Shown piece by piece: positions 22,416 to 32,140 of a DNA stretch of 64,000 nucleotides. Positions within the stretch are counted from its first letter, which is position 1, and each line of letters starts with the position of its first letter. A program made the translations under genes and the position numbers. The stretch spans positions 262,351-326,350 of the forward strand of contig JAAOMT010000597.1 of the NCBI GenBank assembly GCA_016748015.1, written 5' to 3'. The notes below the pieces were generated by a model that made no database searches, was not told the DNA's origin, and worked only from the letters and a program-made list of their open reading frames with translations. This DNA is from Geosiphon pyriformis. Lineage: Eukaryota > Glomeromycota > Glomeromycetes > Archaeosporales > Geosiphonaceae.

Positions 22416-23760
22416 TTTTTGTTATATTTTTTGTTAGTATTGTTCTGGTTTTGTTATATTTTTGGGTTTAAAATGTTCTTAGATTTGTCTTATTTGCGAC
22501 AAACCATCAACATTTCTGTTGTCTTTTCTTTTCTTATAATGTATAGTATAAGTATATTATGAGAGTGCTATTTTCTATCTGGATTGGTGACCGTCTCCAA
22601 ATTCTTGCTTCTGAAGTGATGTTAATCCTTTGTGATCTGTATACACATCAAACTTCTGGCTCAAATATTTGCTCCATTTTATGACTGCTCAGTAGATTGC
22701 CAAGTGTTCCAGTTCTGGTGTTCCATAGTTCTTTTCGGCTGGAATTAACTCTTGGCTTGTATAAGTTACTGAATGTTCTTTTCCATCTAGTCTTTTCTGT
22801 GATAGTACTGCTCCCAATGCTTGGTTTGATGTATTAGTGATAATGATAAATGGTTTGTTGTGATCTGGGTAGATCAGTACTGGAGCTTGAATGAGCTTTC
22901 TTTTCAGAATATCAAAAGCTTCTTGTTGACTTTCTGTTCATTCATATTTTGTATTTTTGGTTTGCAGATTATTAAGCGGTTGAGCTATTTTTAAAAAGTT
23001 TATTATAAAACATTGATAATAGCTTGCGAATCCCAAGAATGATTTCAATTCAGTCATATTGGTTGGTACTGGAAAGTTTTTTACTATCTCTATTTTCTCT
23101 GAATCTGTTTTGATGCCATCTTTGCTAACTATGTGTCCTAAGAATTTTAGTTCTGTCTTGCCGAAGAAGCACTTTGTTGCATTTAACTTTAGTCCTGCTC
23201 TTCTTAGCCTTTCAAACACTTATTGAAGATGATGAAGATGATCATCAAATGTTTTTAAGAATACATTGGTGTTGTCTAAGTATACAACTACTGATTTCCA
23301 CAATAAGCCAGTATAAACAATTTCCATTAGCCATTGAAAAGTGGCTGGGGCGTTGATTAAGCCAAAGAGCATCACTTCAAATTCGAAATTCCCTTCTCTA
23401 GTGGTGAATGCTGTCTTCTCTTTGTTGGCTGAATTCATAGCTACTTGCCAGTAACTATTGTTCAAGTCTAATATTGAGAACCATTTGTTTCTGCCGAAAA
23501 CATCAAATAATTCTTGTATTCTTGGGGTTGGATAGTTGTCTCCACAAGTTACACTATTGAGTTTCTTGTAGTCCACACAAAATCGGATTTTTTCATTCTT
23601 CTTCTAGATAAGTACCACTGGTAATGACTATGGGTTCATTGATGATTGAATTAGCCTATTGTTAAGCATTTGGTTTATCTCTTGACAAATGATCTCATGG
23701 CTAGCTGGTGGTACTCTGTATGCTTTTTGTTTAATTGGCATTGCATCTTCAGTCTTGATC
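22416..23760 (-). pseudogene. Reverse transcriptase and RNase H of element B
   Basis: RT core at 23220-23576: DYKKLNSVT, FSILDLNNSYWQVAM (first Asp), TAFTTREGNFEFEVM, FGLINAPATFQ. The box at 23271-23282 reads YLDN, so the second catalytic Asp is lost. The thumb region (22938-23219) has KCFFGKTELKFLGHIVSKDG and SFLGFASYY. RNase H follows (22560-22930), with IITNTSNQALGAVL for TDAS, TPELEHLAI and VYTDHKGL. Stops (for example TAA after HHLQ) replace Gln codons. The RT side joins the same frame as dUTPase and protease. Confidence 0.87.
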
Positions 23761-24310
23761 TGATGCTGGATGATATCAGTTTGGCCAAACTTGTTTTTGC
23801 TAGCAAAGATGTCATTGAAATTGTTAAGCAACATTTTAAGCTGTATATGTTGGAGTGGATCTAAGTTTTCCATGTTTATTTGTTCTAATTGCTCTGATTG
23901 AAGCAAATAACATTTGCTTCATTCATATATTGTTTGTAATGTAATATTGACATATCCACAAAGCTGTGGAAAGTCCGGAATAGTGCTTGGTGGTTGATCC
24001 TCTATTTTAGTGCTTAAGTATCCAATAGTGGTTCCGGCTGGTATTACTATGACATTTCCTGTGTTATTGTAGATGAGAATTTTGATGTGGCTGTAATCTT
24101 TGGCTGGTATATGGAGGTTGATGAGTCCAATCTCTCCTGATTCACAGAAGGTTGTTTCTGTTTCAAAATTTGATTCTGTTCTTTTACTTCTTGCTTTATC
24201 CCTATTATGTACTGGCCATATGGTGGAATGGAAATTGCTTGATTCGTTGAGATAATTTCTCCTTGGTCAACAATTTCTTTTTCTGTCATATTGACTGGTA
24301 CATCTATTCT
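23761..24310 (-). pseudogene. Linker between dUTPase and RT in element B
   Basis: About 180 residues: IISTNQAISIPPYGQYIIGI, then TNLHIPAKDYSHIKILIYN, VIPAGTTIGYLSTKIEDQ, PDFPQLCGYVDI, and QHIQLKMLLNNFNDIFASK leading to KTEDAMPIKQKAYRVPP at the RT start. The first part resembles the beta-rich segment that follows retropepsin in many Ty3/gypsy Pol proteins, here placed after dUTPase. One short frame slip occurs between 24047 and 23906. Confidence 0.7.
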
Positions 24311-24704
24311 ACCTGTTGATCCAAATCTCTGTATTCCTCTTGCTGTTATCCCTAATTCCTCCCTATTTCCCACTAATACTAACTAAGTTATTTTCACCAG
24401 AGGCAGGAATATTGCCTGTGCTATCTTTTTATTTGGCTTTATGATATAAGCTTTTTCAGAGTCATTTTATAGCATAGCAATGAAATTTTCCTACATATCC
24501 TGTATCAATTATTCTTCCTCTTATATTAATCCCTCTTTTCACTAAACTACTCCTAGATGCTAGTTGAACCATTGTTGTTGCTGGAATTTCCAGTACTACT
24601 TTCAGATCTATGCAGGTGTGCGAATGTGGTTCCAATTTTATAACACCTTTTCCAGAATATCTCAGATCAAATCCAGCATCAGTATTGTGCACACGTTTTG
24701 GCAT
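24311..24704 (-). pseudogene. dUTPase domain of element B
   Basis: All five motifs of trimeric dUTPases can be placed: I AGFDLRY (24657-24677), II ASRSSLVKRGI (about 24540-24560), III GRIIDTGYVG (24489-24518), IV VKIT-stop-LVLV (Gln codon now a stop; AQLV in C and E), V ARGIQRFGSTGR (24311-24343). The enzyme hydrolyses dUTP to dUMP and keeps uracil out of cDNA. Here it lies between protease and RT in a Ty3/gypsy Pol. Retroviral dUTPases sit in Gag-Pro or after RNase H/IN, depending on the genus. An ATG (24704) starts MPKRVHNTDAGF 9 codons after a conserved stop. A frameshift after motif III breaks the copy. Confidence 0.88.
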
Positions 24705-24728
24705 GATACTTTTATTATTGTCACTATA

Positions 24729-24965
24729 CTATTTTAACTCCTGTTTTTTGGAGAGGTCTGGCAGTGCAATGTATTGTTCATATTTTGGGTCGGAGTTTGA
24801 ATCTGAGTTGGAATTGTTGTCGTTGTTATTGCCAATTTGAACGGAACTGGAACTGGTGTTTTTGTTGTCATTGTTGTCGGAGTTTGAATCAGGATCGAAC
24901 GGTGATTTTGATTCTGATGTGCAGCTGCTGATTGGTTCTTCTTCTTTTGGGATCATGTAGATCAT
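24729..24965 (-). pseudogene. Acidic Asn/Ser linker ending in a conserved stop (element B)
   Basis: IPKEEEPISSCTSESKSPFD leads into a low-complexity Asp/Asn/Ser run, then YIALPDLSKKQELK and TAG (24729-24731). The same frame continues as YSDNNKSIM into dUTPase. C and E have TAG and H has TAA at exactly this codon, so it may be the real end of a Gag-Pro protein with readthrough to Pol. The low complexity suggests a flexible tether. Confidence 0.78.
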
Positions 24966-26110
24966 GTAGATTGGTAGATTGTAAATGAGGTCACACTTAT
25001 TACAATATTGAAAGTCACATGAGATTAAACAGTGGTTACATAATTGAGTGTTTAGCTGTGCTAACCACTCTTTCTGTTCCTCTCTGGTCAGTGCTAAATT
25101 TTAATAATGTTCGTGGAAGTCTTCTGAGTTGGTCTCAATGTCAAAGAAAGTGTCTGGGTTTGGAACTAGGATAATGTTGACTGGTTCTGGAGGATTGTTT
25201 TTGATTTCCAAGATTTCACTGGATGTGGCATCTTCTACTTTGTTGTTCACCATCCGCCAGATCTCGTTTTTATCATGTAAGTATCCATCCAGGCAAGAGA
25301 TTGCTCAGTGCCAAGCAGCAGTTATTGGCGTGCCACAACTTATTCAGTCACTAATAAGGATTGTGTACTGGCACGAAGTGTCACATGTTCCTCCTTAACC
25401 AAGAATGTTGTTCCACATTCCTTCATTGAGCAACTGTTTGCTGCAAGCAAGACATAGTTTGTTGTTCCATTTGCCTTGTCTTTTTGGGTAGCCATACCGT
25501 TTGCAGTGGCAAGGTTTACAATAATAGTGGGTTCACATCCAGTAATTTTTGTTTGGCACAACCCAAGCTTCCATGGAAGAAAGTTTCTTTTCACAATCTT
25601 TGCATTTGAGCAGTATGTGTGGTGGTTGTGGCAATGGCTCATGGACAGAGTACAAACTTGTCCAGCCATCGGTTGCTTGAGGTGTGTTGGTGGTTTGTTC
25701 AAGTAACTTGTCTTCCTCTTTTCCTTTCCCTTTTTCTTTCCAGCTGGTTGTCAGTGTGAATTTGCTTTCATTATCTTTGTTCCAAGCATCAATAGTGGTT
25801 TTTCAAGTATGTTCTTTTTTTTGCTTTCCTTTTCTATGGTTGTCTTTGTTTTAGGCAAGTATGAGCAGCAGTTCATTGTGGTCGACGTTGGTCCACGAAA
25901 CCTAATATGCTTTCCATATTGGTTTCTTTGCTTCCTCCTCAAATTCAATCAGTGGCTGCGAGTTGGTTGGTTTAAAGTGGCCACATACTGCTGGTGCCCG
26001 AGTATGTTAACTGTTTTGGCTCAGTTGGAGCTTTTGCATTGTTCAATCATGTATGGCGTTTGTTTTGGATAGCCAATTATTTCTAACAAGAGCTTGGTAT
26101 TAAGTGGCTT
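24966..26110 (-). pseudogene. Cys-rich CxxC module and spacer after protease (element B)
   Basis: In the polyprotein frame: Lys-rich spacer (EEAKKPIWKAY...), then CKDCEKKL (about 25595-25611), HYYCKPCHCKRYGYPKRQGK, LCLACSKQLLNEGMWNNI and GTCDTSCQYTILISD (to about 25375). A second pair CNKC lies at 24993-25004. Repeated CxxC pairs suggest a zinc-ribbon or treble-clef fold. The reading 25340-25702 in another frame is a shadow, not the protein. E has the best copy (45638-45960). Such a module between protease and dUTPase is not standard for Ty3/gypsy. Function unknown; nucleic-acid binding is a guess. Confidence 0.7.
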
Positions 26111-26840
26111 CTATCACAAGGACTTTAATGGATATTGTAATGTCAATTTTGCCTATTGGAGTTTTGGTTGCTCTATCAGCTGTAATGATCTTTGCACTGA
26201 CAGCTCAGTCAACTCAGTGACCTAATTGATCCATGAGTTGCTTTGTTATGATGCTATCAGCTGATCCACTATCTAAAATTAGTTTGATGGCGTGGCCATC
26301 AATTTTGGCATCTGTATACATGGTAGTGATTGGCTTCTCTTCAAGAGCTGCTCTACTGAACATTGGGATTTTGATTGTTTCTTTCAAGTCAAAAGAAAAA
26401 ATGGCTGCGAGTGATTTGTCATTGGTAACAGTTGCTAGTGGAATGTTGTTGGTAAGTGCTTGTTGTTGGTTGGATCCTGAATTGTTGGTGGTAACATCTT
26501 CTGGGATAACCAAGAGACTTAAATAGTTCTGGGAATTCGGGTTTTGGGTGACACCAGTACCCGAATTCCAAGAACGTAATCCTGATGGTGCGTGAAAAGA
26601 ACTGGAAATTGGTTGGTGGACAACCATCACCGATCTCCAGTTTTGTTGTGTCATTCTCAGTCTTTGGGTTCCATGTTGAGTTAAGTTTTGGGATGGTGTT
26701 TGAATGGTTTGAGGTTGATAAATTACTTGTGACTGCAGTTGATATATTATGGATGGCTGTGGTTGATATATTGCTGATGGCTGTGGTTGATAAACTGGGG
26801 TCTGATATACTGGTGCTTGATAAATTGGCTGCTGCGTCAT
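26111..26840 (-). pseudogene. Retropepsin (protease) of element B
   Basis: A Tyr/Gln/Pro repeat linker (YQAPVYQTPVYQPQPS) joins nucleocapsid to protease. The aspartic protease active site ILDSGSADSIITKQLM is intact (DSG 26265-26273). The C-terminal half VLVIEATKYQALVRNNWL corresponds to the ILG/A-N-W-L region of gypsy proteases. It works as a homodimer that cleaves the polyprotein. The other copies have lost the site: NSS in H, NSG in C, DSR in E. Stops follow QLGH and interrupt the distal half. Confidence 0.86.
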
Positions 26841-26929
26841 TGGCAGGTAAGTGTTTTGGTATTGATTTTGATTTTGATATTGATTCTGGGTTTGGAATTG
26901 GGGATTGGGGTTTTGATGTTAATTTTCCA

Positions 26930-28727
26930 ATCATTGGTTATAAGCATTACAGTTGGCTCTTATGTGACTTTGTTTACCACAGTTGTGGCAGACATGTATT
27001 TCCTGCTGCCACAGTTGATTAATTGACAATGATGGACATGCTTGATTTTAAAAATGATTGGTGTTTCCCTGATTACTGTGTTTTTGGGGAGGTTGATAAA
27101 TAGACTAATGGTTGTTAGCTAAGTATCCCTCGATTTTCTGATTGATGGTATCACTGATTTGCTTCAATTTGGAATCCATTCATTACTATATTTACAGCTT
27201 AAGCGTGGTTGGCTTTTAGCTCAGCCGATTCAAAATCTCTGGCATGTGTGACTGTAGCTTGAAGGTTGGCTGGGTGTAATAGGCATACATGTTGCAAAAT
27301 GCTACTGCGCAGGCCACAAATAAACTGGTTGAGGATCTGGGGTTCTGTAAAATACACGGTATCGATGGCTTGAATTTGGCGTAGGACTCTATGAAAGCAT
27401 CCTAGATATGTTGTGACTGCTTCAGTATTATTCTGTTTAATGGTGGTGAAAGTATTGGCTAGACAATTAATACTGTTATTGTTGCTAAAATATTCCAGAA
27501 AGGCAGTTTTGAATTGTTGGAATGTTTGTGGTCTGGCAGCTAAACTCTGGTACCAAGAATCGGCGGTTTCTTTGAAAAAGTATGGTATCACCTGTAGGGC
27601 TTTGGCATCATCCCAATTGTTTGTTATAATGGCCTTGGAGACATCATTGATTCATGCTTAAGCATCATTTTCTTCACCAGTAAAGTTTTCTAACATTGTG
27701 ATGGGTGTATAGGCCATTTGGTTTACGTTTAGTTGTTGTGGTAGCTGTTGTAGTGGTTGTTGTTGCAGTGGTGGTGGTTGTTGAGGTGGTTCTTGTGGCT
27801 GATGGATTTGTGGATTCAGTTGTTGAGGTGGCTGCTGAATGGGTTTGACTATCAGATCAATTGGTGGGTGATCAATGACAATATTTAGAGGTACGTTTGG
27901 CTGATTAATTAAATCGGGAGTCTAATTGTTTTGATTTTGCTGAGTTCTAATATTTAGAGTTTCAATTTCCGGATTGGATTTTGCGGAGTTTGAACGTTCG
28001 GGGTTCCGAATTTCGAGTTTTCTGAGATTGGGTTTTGGTAAGTGAATCTTTGATCTTCACTTTCTTTCTCTTCTTCCTCTGATAATTCCCACAGGGTAGT
28101 GGCTCCGAAATCTGGTTGGGGTAGCAATAATTGAATTCCTGATGGTGTTGGGGATTATGATTTAAATTCTTTAAAATATGTGCCGTATGGTCCTAATAAG
28201 TCTTCTTTCTGTTGTTTGCTTTGGAACTGAAATCTTCCAAATGTTGATGTTGCATTTAATGTGGACATGTCTGCTGATGAAATGTTGATGGCGCTTTCAG
28301 GTGTGTAGTGATATGATAGAGTAATTGGTAATTCTACTCTGTGTTTCTTCCAACTAGGTAACTGTATTTCTTTTGTTGTTGCTGCTGGTATTTGTATTCT
28401 TCCTTTACCTTTGTCTGCATAGGTAATGGGAAATTGTTGTTGCATGTATCTTTCAATGGTTTGATTGATTTTCCTGATGATTGGGGCAAAACTGTGATTT
28501 CTTGGTAAGCTGGTATGTTGAAATAATTTTGTATAGAAATTTTTTTTTGCTGACTCAATATTAATGGTTCCTCTTAAACAGTCTGTGATTTTATCATTGA
28601 CGTAATAGTTAAAGACTAATTCAGCTGAGTAGTAATTACTGCTTAATTCTAATTGTTGGCTGTATTGTTAAAACAAGGATTTTGTGAATCCTAAGTGGTT
28701 GGCTCCTATAATTTCTGATTCTGCCAT
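26930..28727 (-). pseudogene. gag: gag of element B
   Basis: Start ATG at 28725-28727 (MAESEIIGANHLGFTKSLF) directly after the PBS region. TAA replaces the next Gln codon (E has Gln). N-terminal part to about 27900: RKINQTIERYMQQQF and YADKGKGRIQIP; stop after FKEFKS (28155) again at a Gln codon. A Gln/Pro-rich stretch follows (27700-27860). Capsid (27199-27690) shows ITNNWDDAKALQVIPYFF, ADSWYQSLAAR, FLEYFSNNNSINCLANTF and QFICGLRSSILQHV, the Retrotrans_gag pattern. The CCHC knuckle CHNCGKQSHIRANC is intact (26949-26990). A roughly 16-bp deletion near 27175 shifts frame. Confidence 0.86.
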
Positions 28728-28768
28728 GTTTGGATGGTGTTGTTGGCACTGGTTTTTTGTAGGATTAT

Positions 28769-28786
28769 ACTTCACAGAGAACACCA
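28769..28786 (-). other. Primer binding site of element B
   Basis: Sense TGGTGTTCTCTGTGAAGT, two bases inside the 5' LTR. Other family 1 copies read TGGTGCTTCCTGTGA (C 57038-57055, E 49038-49055, H 59083-59100). It predicts the same tRNA primer as family 2, with decay. Confidence 0.72.
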
Positions 28787-28788
28787 AA

Positions 28789-29755
28789 TGTTACAGGTAA
28801 TGTCTTTGGAGTTCTGAGTAAATAATAAATCTGTAACTTGGTGCTCAAAGCAATTAGTGCAGATGATAATCTAAAGGTATTTTATCTGAAGGTTTTCCAA
28901 TCAAGTTCTTTGTATAATGAACAGAGATTCAATGGTAATGGTTTATTAGTAGTTTTCTGAAACCATAGTTTTGTCGATTGCTTATTCAGCTTGATGGTTG
29001 ATAATTCTTCTGGTACGATATCCTCCATAAGTGTATACTAGTGCTGTTTCCTAACGTTAGTTCCTCTGTAAGTCCTTCAAGAGTAAATATTATTTAAGCA
29101 AGTTTATTCCTCCATAAGTCCTCCAAGAGTAAGTATTGTTTAAGTAAGTTTTATTTCTCCATAAGTCCTCTAAGAGTAAGTATTGTTTAAGTAAGTTTTA
29201 TTCCTCCATAAGTCCTCTAAAAGTAAGTATTGTTTAAGTAAGTCTTATTTCTCCATAAGTCCTCCAAAAGTAAATCTTTTAATCAAGTTAGTAGACAACA
29301 CCAAAAATAAAATAAAAATAAAAATAAAAAATAAGAAATAAGCCAAGACAATTTGCAAGTTAGTATCCTGTCAATAGCCATAATCAAGAGCTATTGTTCC
29401 AATATGGTTAAGTATTAGTTACTATCAACACTTCATGTTGATAGTAAAAAATGAATTTAATATAGTGAATAATTATTTATTTGAAGATTGTGGTAACTAA
29501 GCTAAAGATTCTTGGTGTCAATTCTGTCTTTTCTGCTTCTAATGCTACTGCTATATATACATATTTGAGATTCCTCAATTTTTCAATTCTTTGTGACAGG
29601 AATCCTGCAATTTCTCGCCAAAAAATCCTGAAACTCCTGGAATCTTGCAATTCCTTTGAGAGGAATCCTAGAATTTTACATTTACTATGTCTATTTCTGA
29701 TTGGCTAATCTCTATTTGCTAATAATAATATATTTCCTCTATTCTATAAGTAACA
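28789..29755 (-). repeat. Element B 5' LTR
   Basis: From TGTTACAGGTAATGTC to CTATAAGTAACA. In sense order: U3 with GAATTCC/AGGAATCC repeats (about 29580-29690), TATA box (29551-29559), AATAAA (29476-29481), stem-loop ACTATCAACA/TGTTGATAGT (29421-29445), stem-loop CAATAGC/GCTATTG (29372-29396), A/T tract, 47-bp array (29063-29283), and AGCACCAAGTTACAG (28831-28845) close to the PBS. Transcription would start about 30 bp after the TATA box and run left. The loop of the 29421 hairpin is inverted relative to all other copies. Confidence 0.92.
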
Positions 29756-30848
29756 CCATCTTCTGCTAGAATTATGTAGATCATACATGGTGGTAGATTG
29801 TAAATGAGGTTACACTCATTACAATATTGGAAATTACATAGTATTAAACAGTGTTAACAAAATTGAATGTTTAACTGTTTTAACTGCTGTTCTTGTTTTA
29901 CTCTGATTGGTGCTAAATTTTGGTAATGCTTATAAAACTCTTCAAGACCAGCTTTAATGTCAAAGAAAACATTTGGATTAGGAATAAAAAAGATTTTGGC
30001 TGGTTTAAGTGGATTATTTTTAATTTCTAATATTTCACTAAGTAAAGCATCTTTGACTTTGGCACTTGCTATTCTCTAGATCTTATCCTTATTGTGTGGG
30101 TAACTGTTCAAGCATAATAAATTATGATTCTACATGGCATTAAAAAACATTTCTCTACTGATCCAATTACTTATGAGAATTGTGTATTGGCATAAGGCAT
30201 TGCACATTCCTTTTTGACCAAAAATGTTGTTCTATATTCCTTCATTAAATAAGATTTCTTTATAAGCAAGACATGATTTGTTGTCCCACTTTTCTTGTCT
30301 TTTTGGATAATAATAGTGTTTATAGTAATACAGCTTGTAGTAATAGTGCATGCATATCCAGTAATCTTTGTTAGGCACAATCCAGACTTTCATAGATGAC
30401 AGTTTTTTCTTGTAGTCTTTGCACTTAAGTGAAATCTATGGTGGCTCTGATCTGATGTCAGTTAAATAAGATCTTTTCCAGTTACTAGTAGTTTTGCTGG
30501 TGGTGTTATTTTTTTGTGACTTATCTTCTGCTTTTTTTTTTCTCTTGTCATTCCAAGAGAGAATTAGTGGCAATTTATTGTGGTTATTGTTAGCCCACAA
30601 GACTTAGTAGGCTTTCCAGATAAGTTTTTTTTCTTCTTTCTTGAACTCAATTAGTGGTACTGGCATTATGATGATCTTGAAGTGACTACATGTTGCTGGT
30701 ATTCTAGTGTGTTGGCTGTTTTGACTAAGTTGTAGCTTCTGGGTATTCCAGTCAAACATGATATTGGTTTTGGATAGCCAGTTATTATCAACAAGAATTT
30801 GATACTACATGGCTTCCATAACAAAAACTTTGATGGGTATAATAATAC
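29756..30848 (-). pseudogene. Element C: Cys-rich module and linker segment
   Basis: The piece of C between insertions B and D. Minus-strand reading gives the end of protease, a Lys-rich spacer, a decayed CKDYKKKLSSM module (about 30400), and the FYKHYQNLAPI segment (29925-29945), where C keeps CAA while B, E and H have stops. It then reads into the LITWMI acidic-linker start next to B. Element D is inserted at 30848 (duplication atac). Confidence 0.78.
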
Positions 30849-31483
30849 TGTTACAGGTTGGAGTAACAAGCTAATGGATAGCAAGAGAGAACAGGATTGT
30901 AGGATGATAGAAATAATCAAAAGGAATTCAACTTTAAGGAGTGAATTAAATAAGTATGGATTCAATATGTGAGATCAGTCTCATAAAATATCTTAATTGC
31001 TATACTTTTCAAAAGATAACCAGAAATCTGAAGGTAGAGGGATAGTCTATACTGTCAACAAATGATCACACACTAGTATAATTTTATGCCTCATGTTAGC
31101 ACTCTTAGAATTCAATATTAGGTATTAAATGTACTTTTCAGTCACGTTTTATTCAATAATCTTCAAATGCTGTAATTACACATTTCAGAAAAAGAGTAAA
31201 GAATAATCAACAAGTAATCCTTTATTCCAAGATGTTCAGATACTTGAAGATAGAGATAAAAGTTGTTATTTTATTTATTTGATTTTCTTGATTTCTATAT
31301 ACTTTTCTACAGCTAAGAGATTCATTACTTATATAGCTATCAAAAGTGGTCAATAATCAGATCAACAGTCAGGTTATTGATCAGGTCAATGATCACTTTC
31401 TAAAAATAAAATGGCTAATTTATATGACATCAGTGGCTAATACATATAATAATTAATAAGAAGTATAAGTTTCAACTGTAATA
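30849..31483 (-). repeat. Element D 3' LTR
   Basis: 635 bp, TGTTACAGGTTGG to CAACTGTAATA. Contains 4 units of the 12-bp array (31348-31395). It lacks short stretches present in the right LTR, beyond the two array units. Confidence 0.92.
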
Positions 31484-32140
31484 TCATCCTTTCCAAAGAA
31501 ATTGAGCTCCAGTGAAATCAAGTTATTCATAGTGTAATCTATTTGAAGAGTTTTATCTAACTCAAAGCTAACTAGTTTGTTGAAGTCTTTTGTGGATAGG
31601 ATATATAACATTTGAAGCGAAATGAGTTTTGTATTTAAGAGACCAAATCTTTGTATTAGAGTTTTGGCTTTTTTAGCAATAGTTAAAACTCTTGGAACAT
31701 CTAACTATATAATGCCCAAAATTTCTGCTTATATCTCTGAAGTTGTTTTCTTTATGAGTTTCATATTCTCTATGATTTCACTAAAGCAACTATAGAGTTC
31801 TAATTGTCTTCCATATGACAAGTTTTTGTCTATGGGTAAGATTTCTTGGAGTGTTTTTCTAATTGTGCTGGAAGGTAAGAGTATAGCTGCTGTTATACTT
31901 TCCAATAGATATTTATCTATTTTGCTACCAATTTTTTCTCTTCTGGTAGTAGTTTTTTTTGGTCTGATAACAGTATGTGTTCTATTGTTATCAGTTATAG
32001 TGGTCTGTTTTCCAATAGTCAGAGTAGCATTTGGATAGTTTTTGATCCAATCCTCATGGAGAGTATAGAAGGCATTTTGAATGTTTTGATCCAGAAAATA
32101 ATTATTCATGTCAATTGAAGATACCTCTGTTTTGGAAATA
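31484..32140 (-). pseudogene. Family 2 pol C-terminal tail (element D)
   Basis: Homologue of the tail in A. The part 31729-32109 reads NNYFLDQNIQNAFYTLHEDW, GKQTTITDNN, RREKIGSKIDKYLLESIT and SYGRQLELYS. Together the two copies give a tail of about 280 residues, with no recognised domain and no membrane segment. Confidence 0.68.

Larger units (their letters stand above)
19352..29755 (-). mobile_element. Element B: full-length family 1 dUTPase-encoding Ty3/gypsy retrotransposon
   Basis: 10,404 bp, LTRs of 984 and 967 bp, target duplication ccgt (19348-19351) and ccat (29756-29759). This is the best-preserved family 1 copy. Gag start, protease, dUTPase, RT and integrase are mostly in one reading frame (first codon bases at 2 mod 3 on the minus strand from 28727 to 21174), apart from local shifts in capsid and near 24370. 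This frame structure suggests one gag-pol polyprotein with a single regulated stop. It also keeps more CpG sites than the other family 1 copies, so it is probably the youngest. Confidence 0.93.

Noticed and set aside
25340-25702. 120-codon minus-strand open frame rich in Cys and Thr
   Set aside because: It is one frame off the element B polyprotein. The frame matching E's Cys-rich protein is a different one, so this is a shadow.
28789-28846. Tf1-type self-priming from the 5' end of the transcript
   Set aside because: The complementary LTR motif lies about 40 bases from the LTR end, well downstream of the likely start after the TATA box at 29551, and the PBS already fits a tRNA 3' end over 18 nt.
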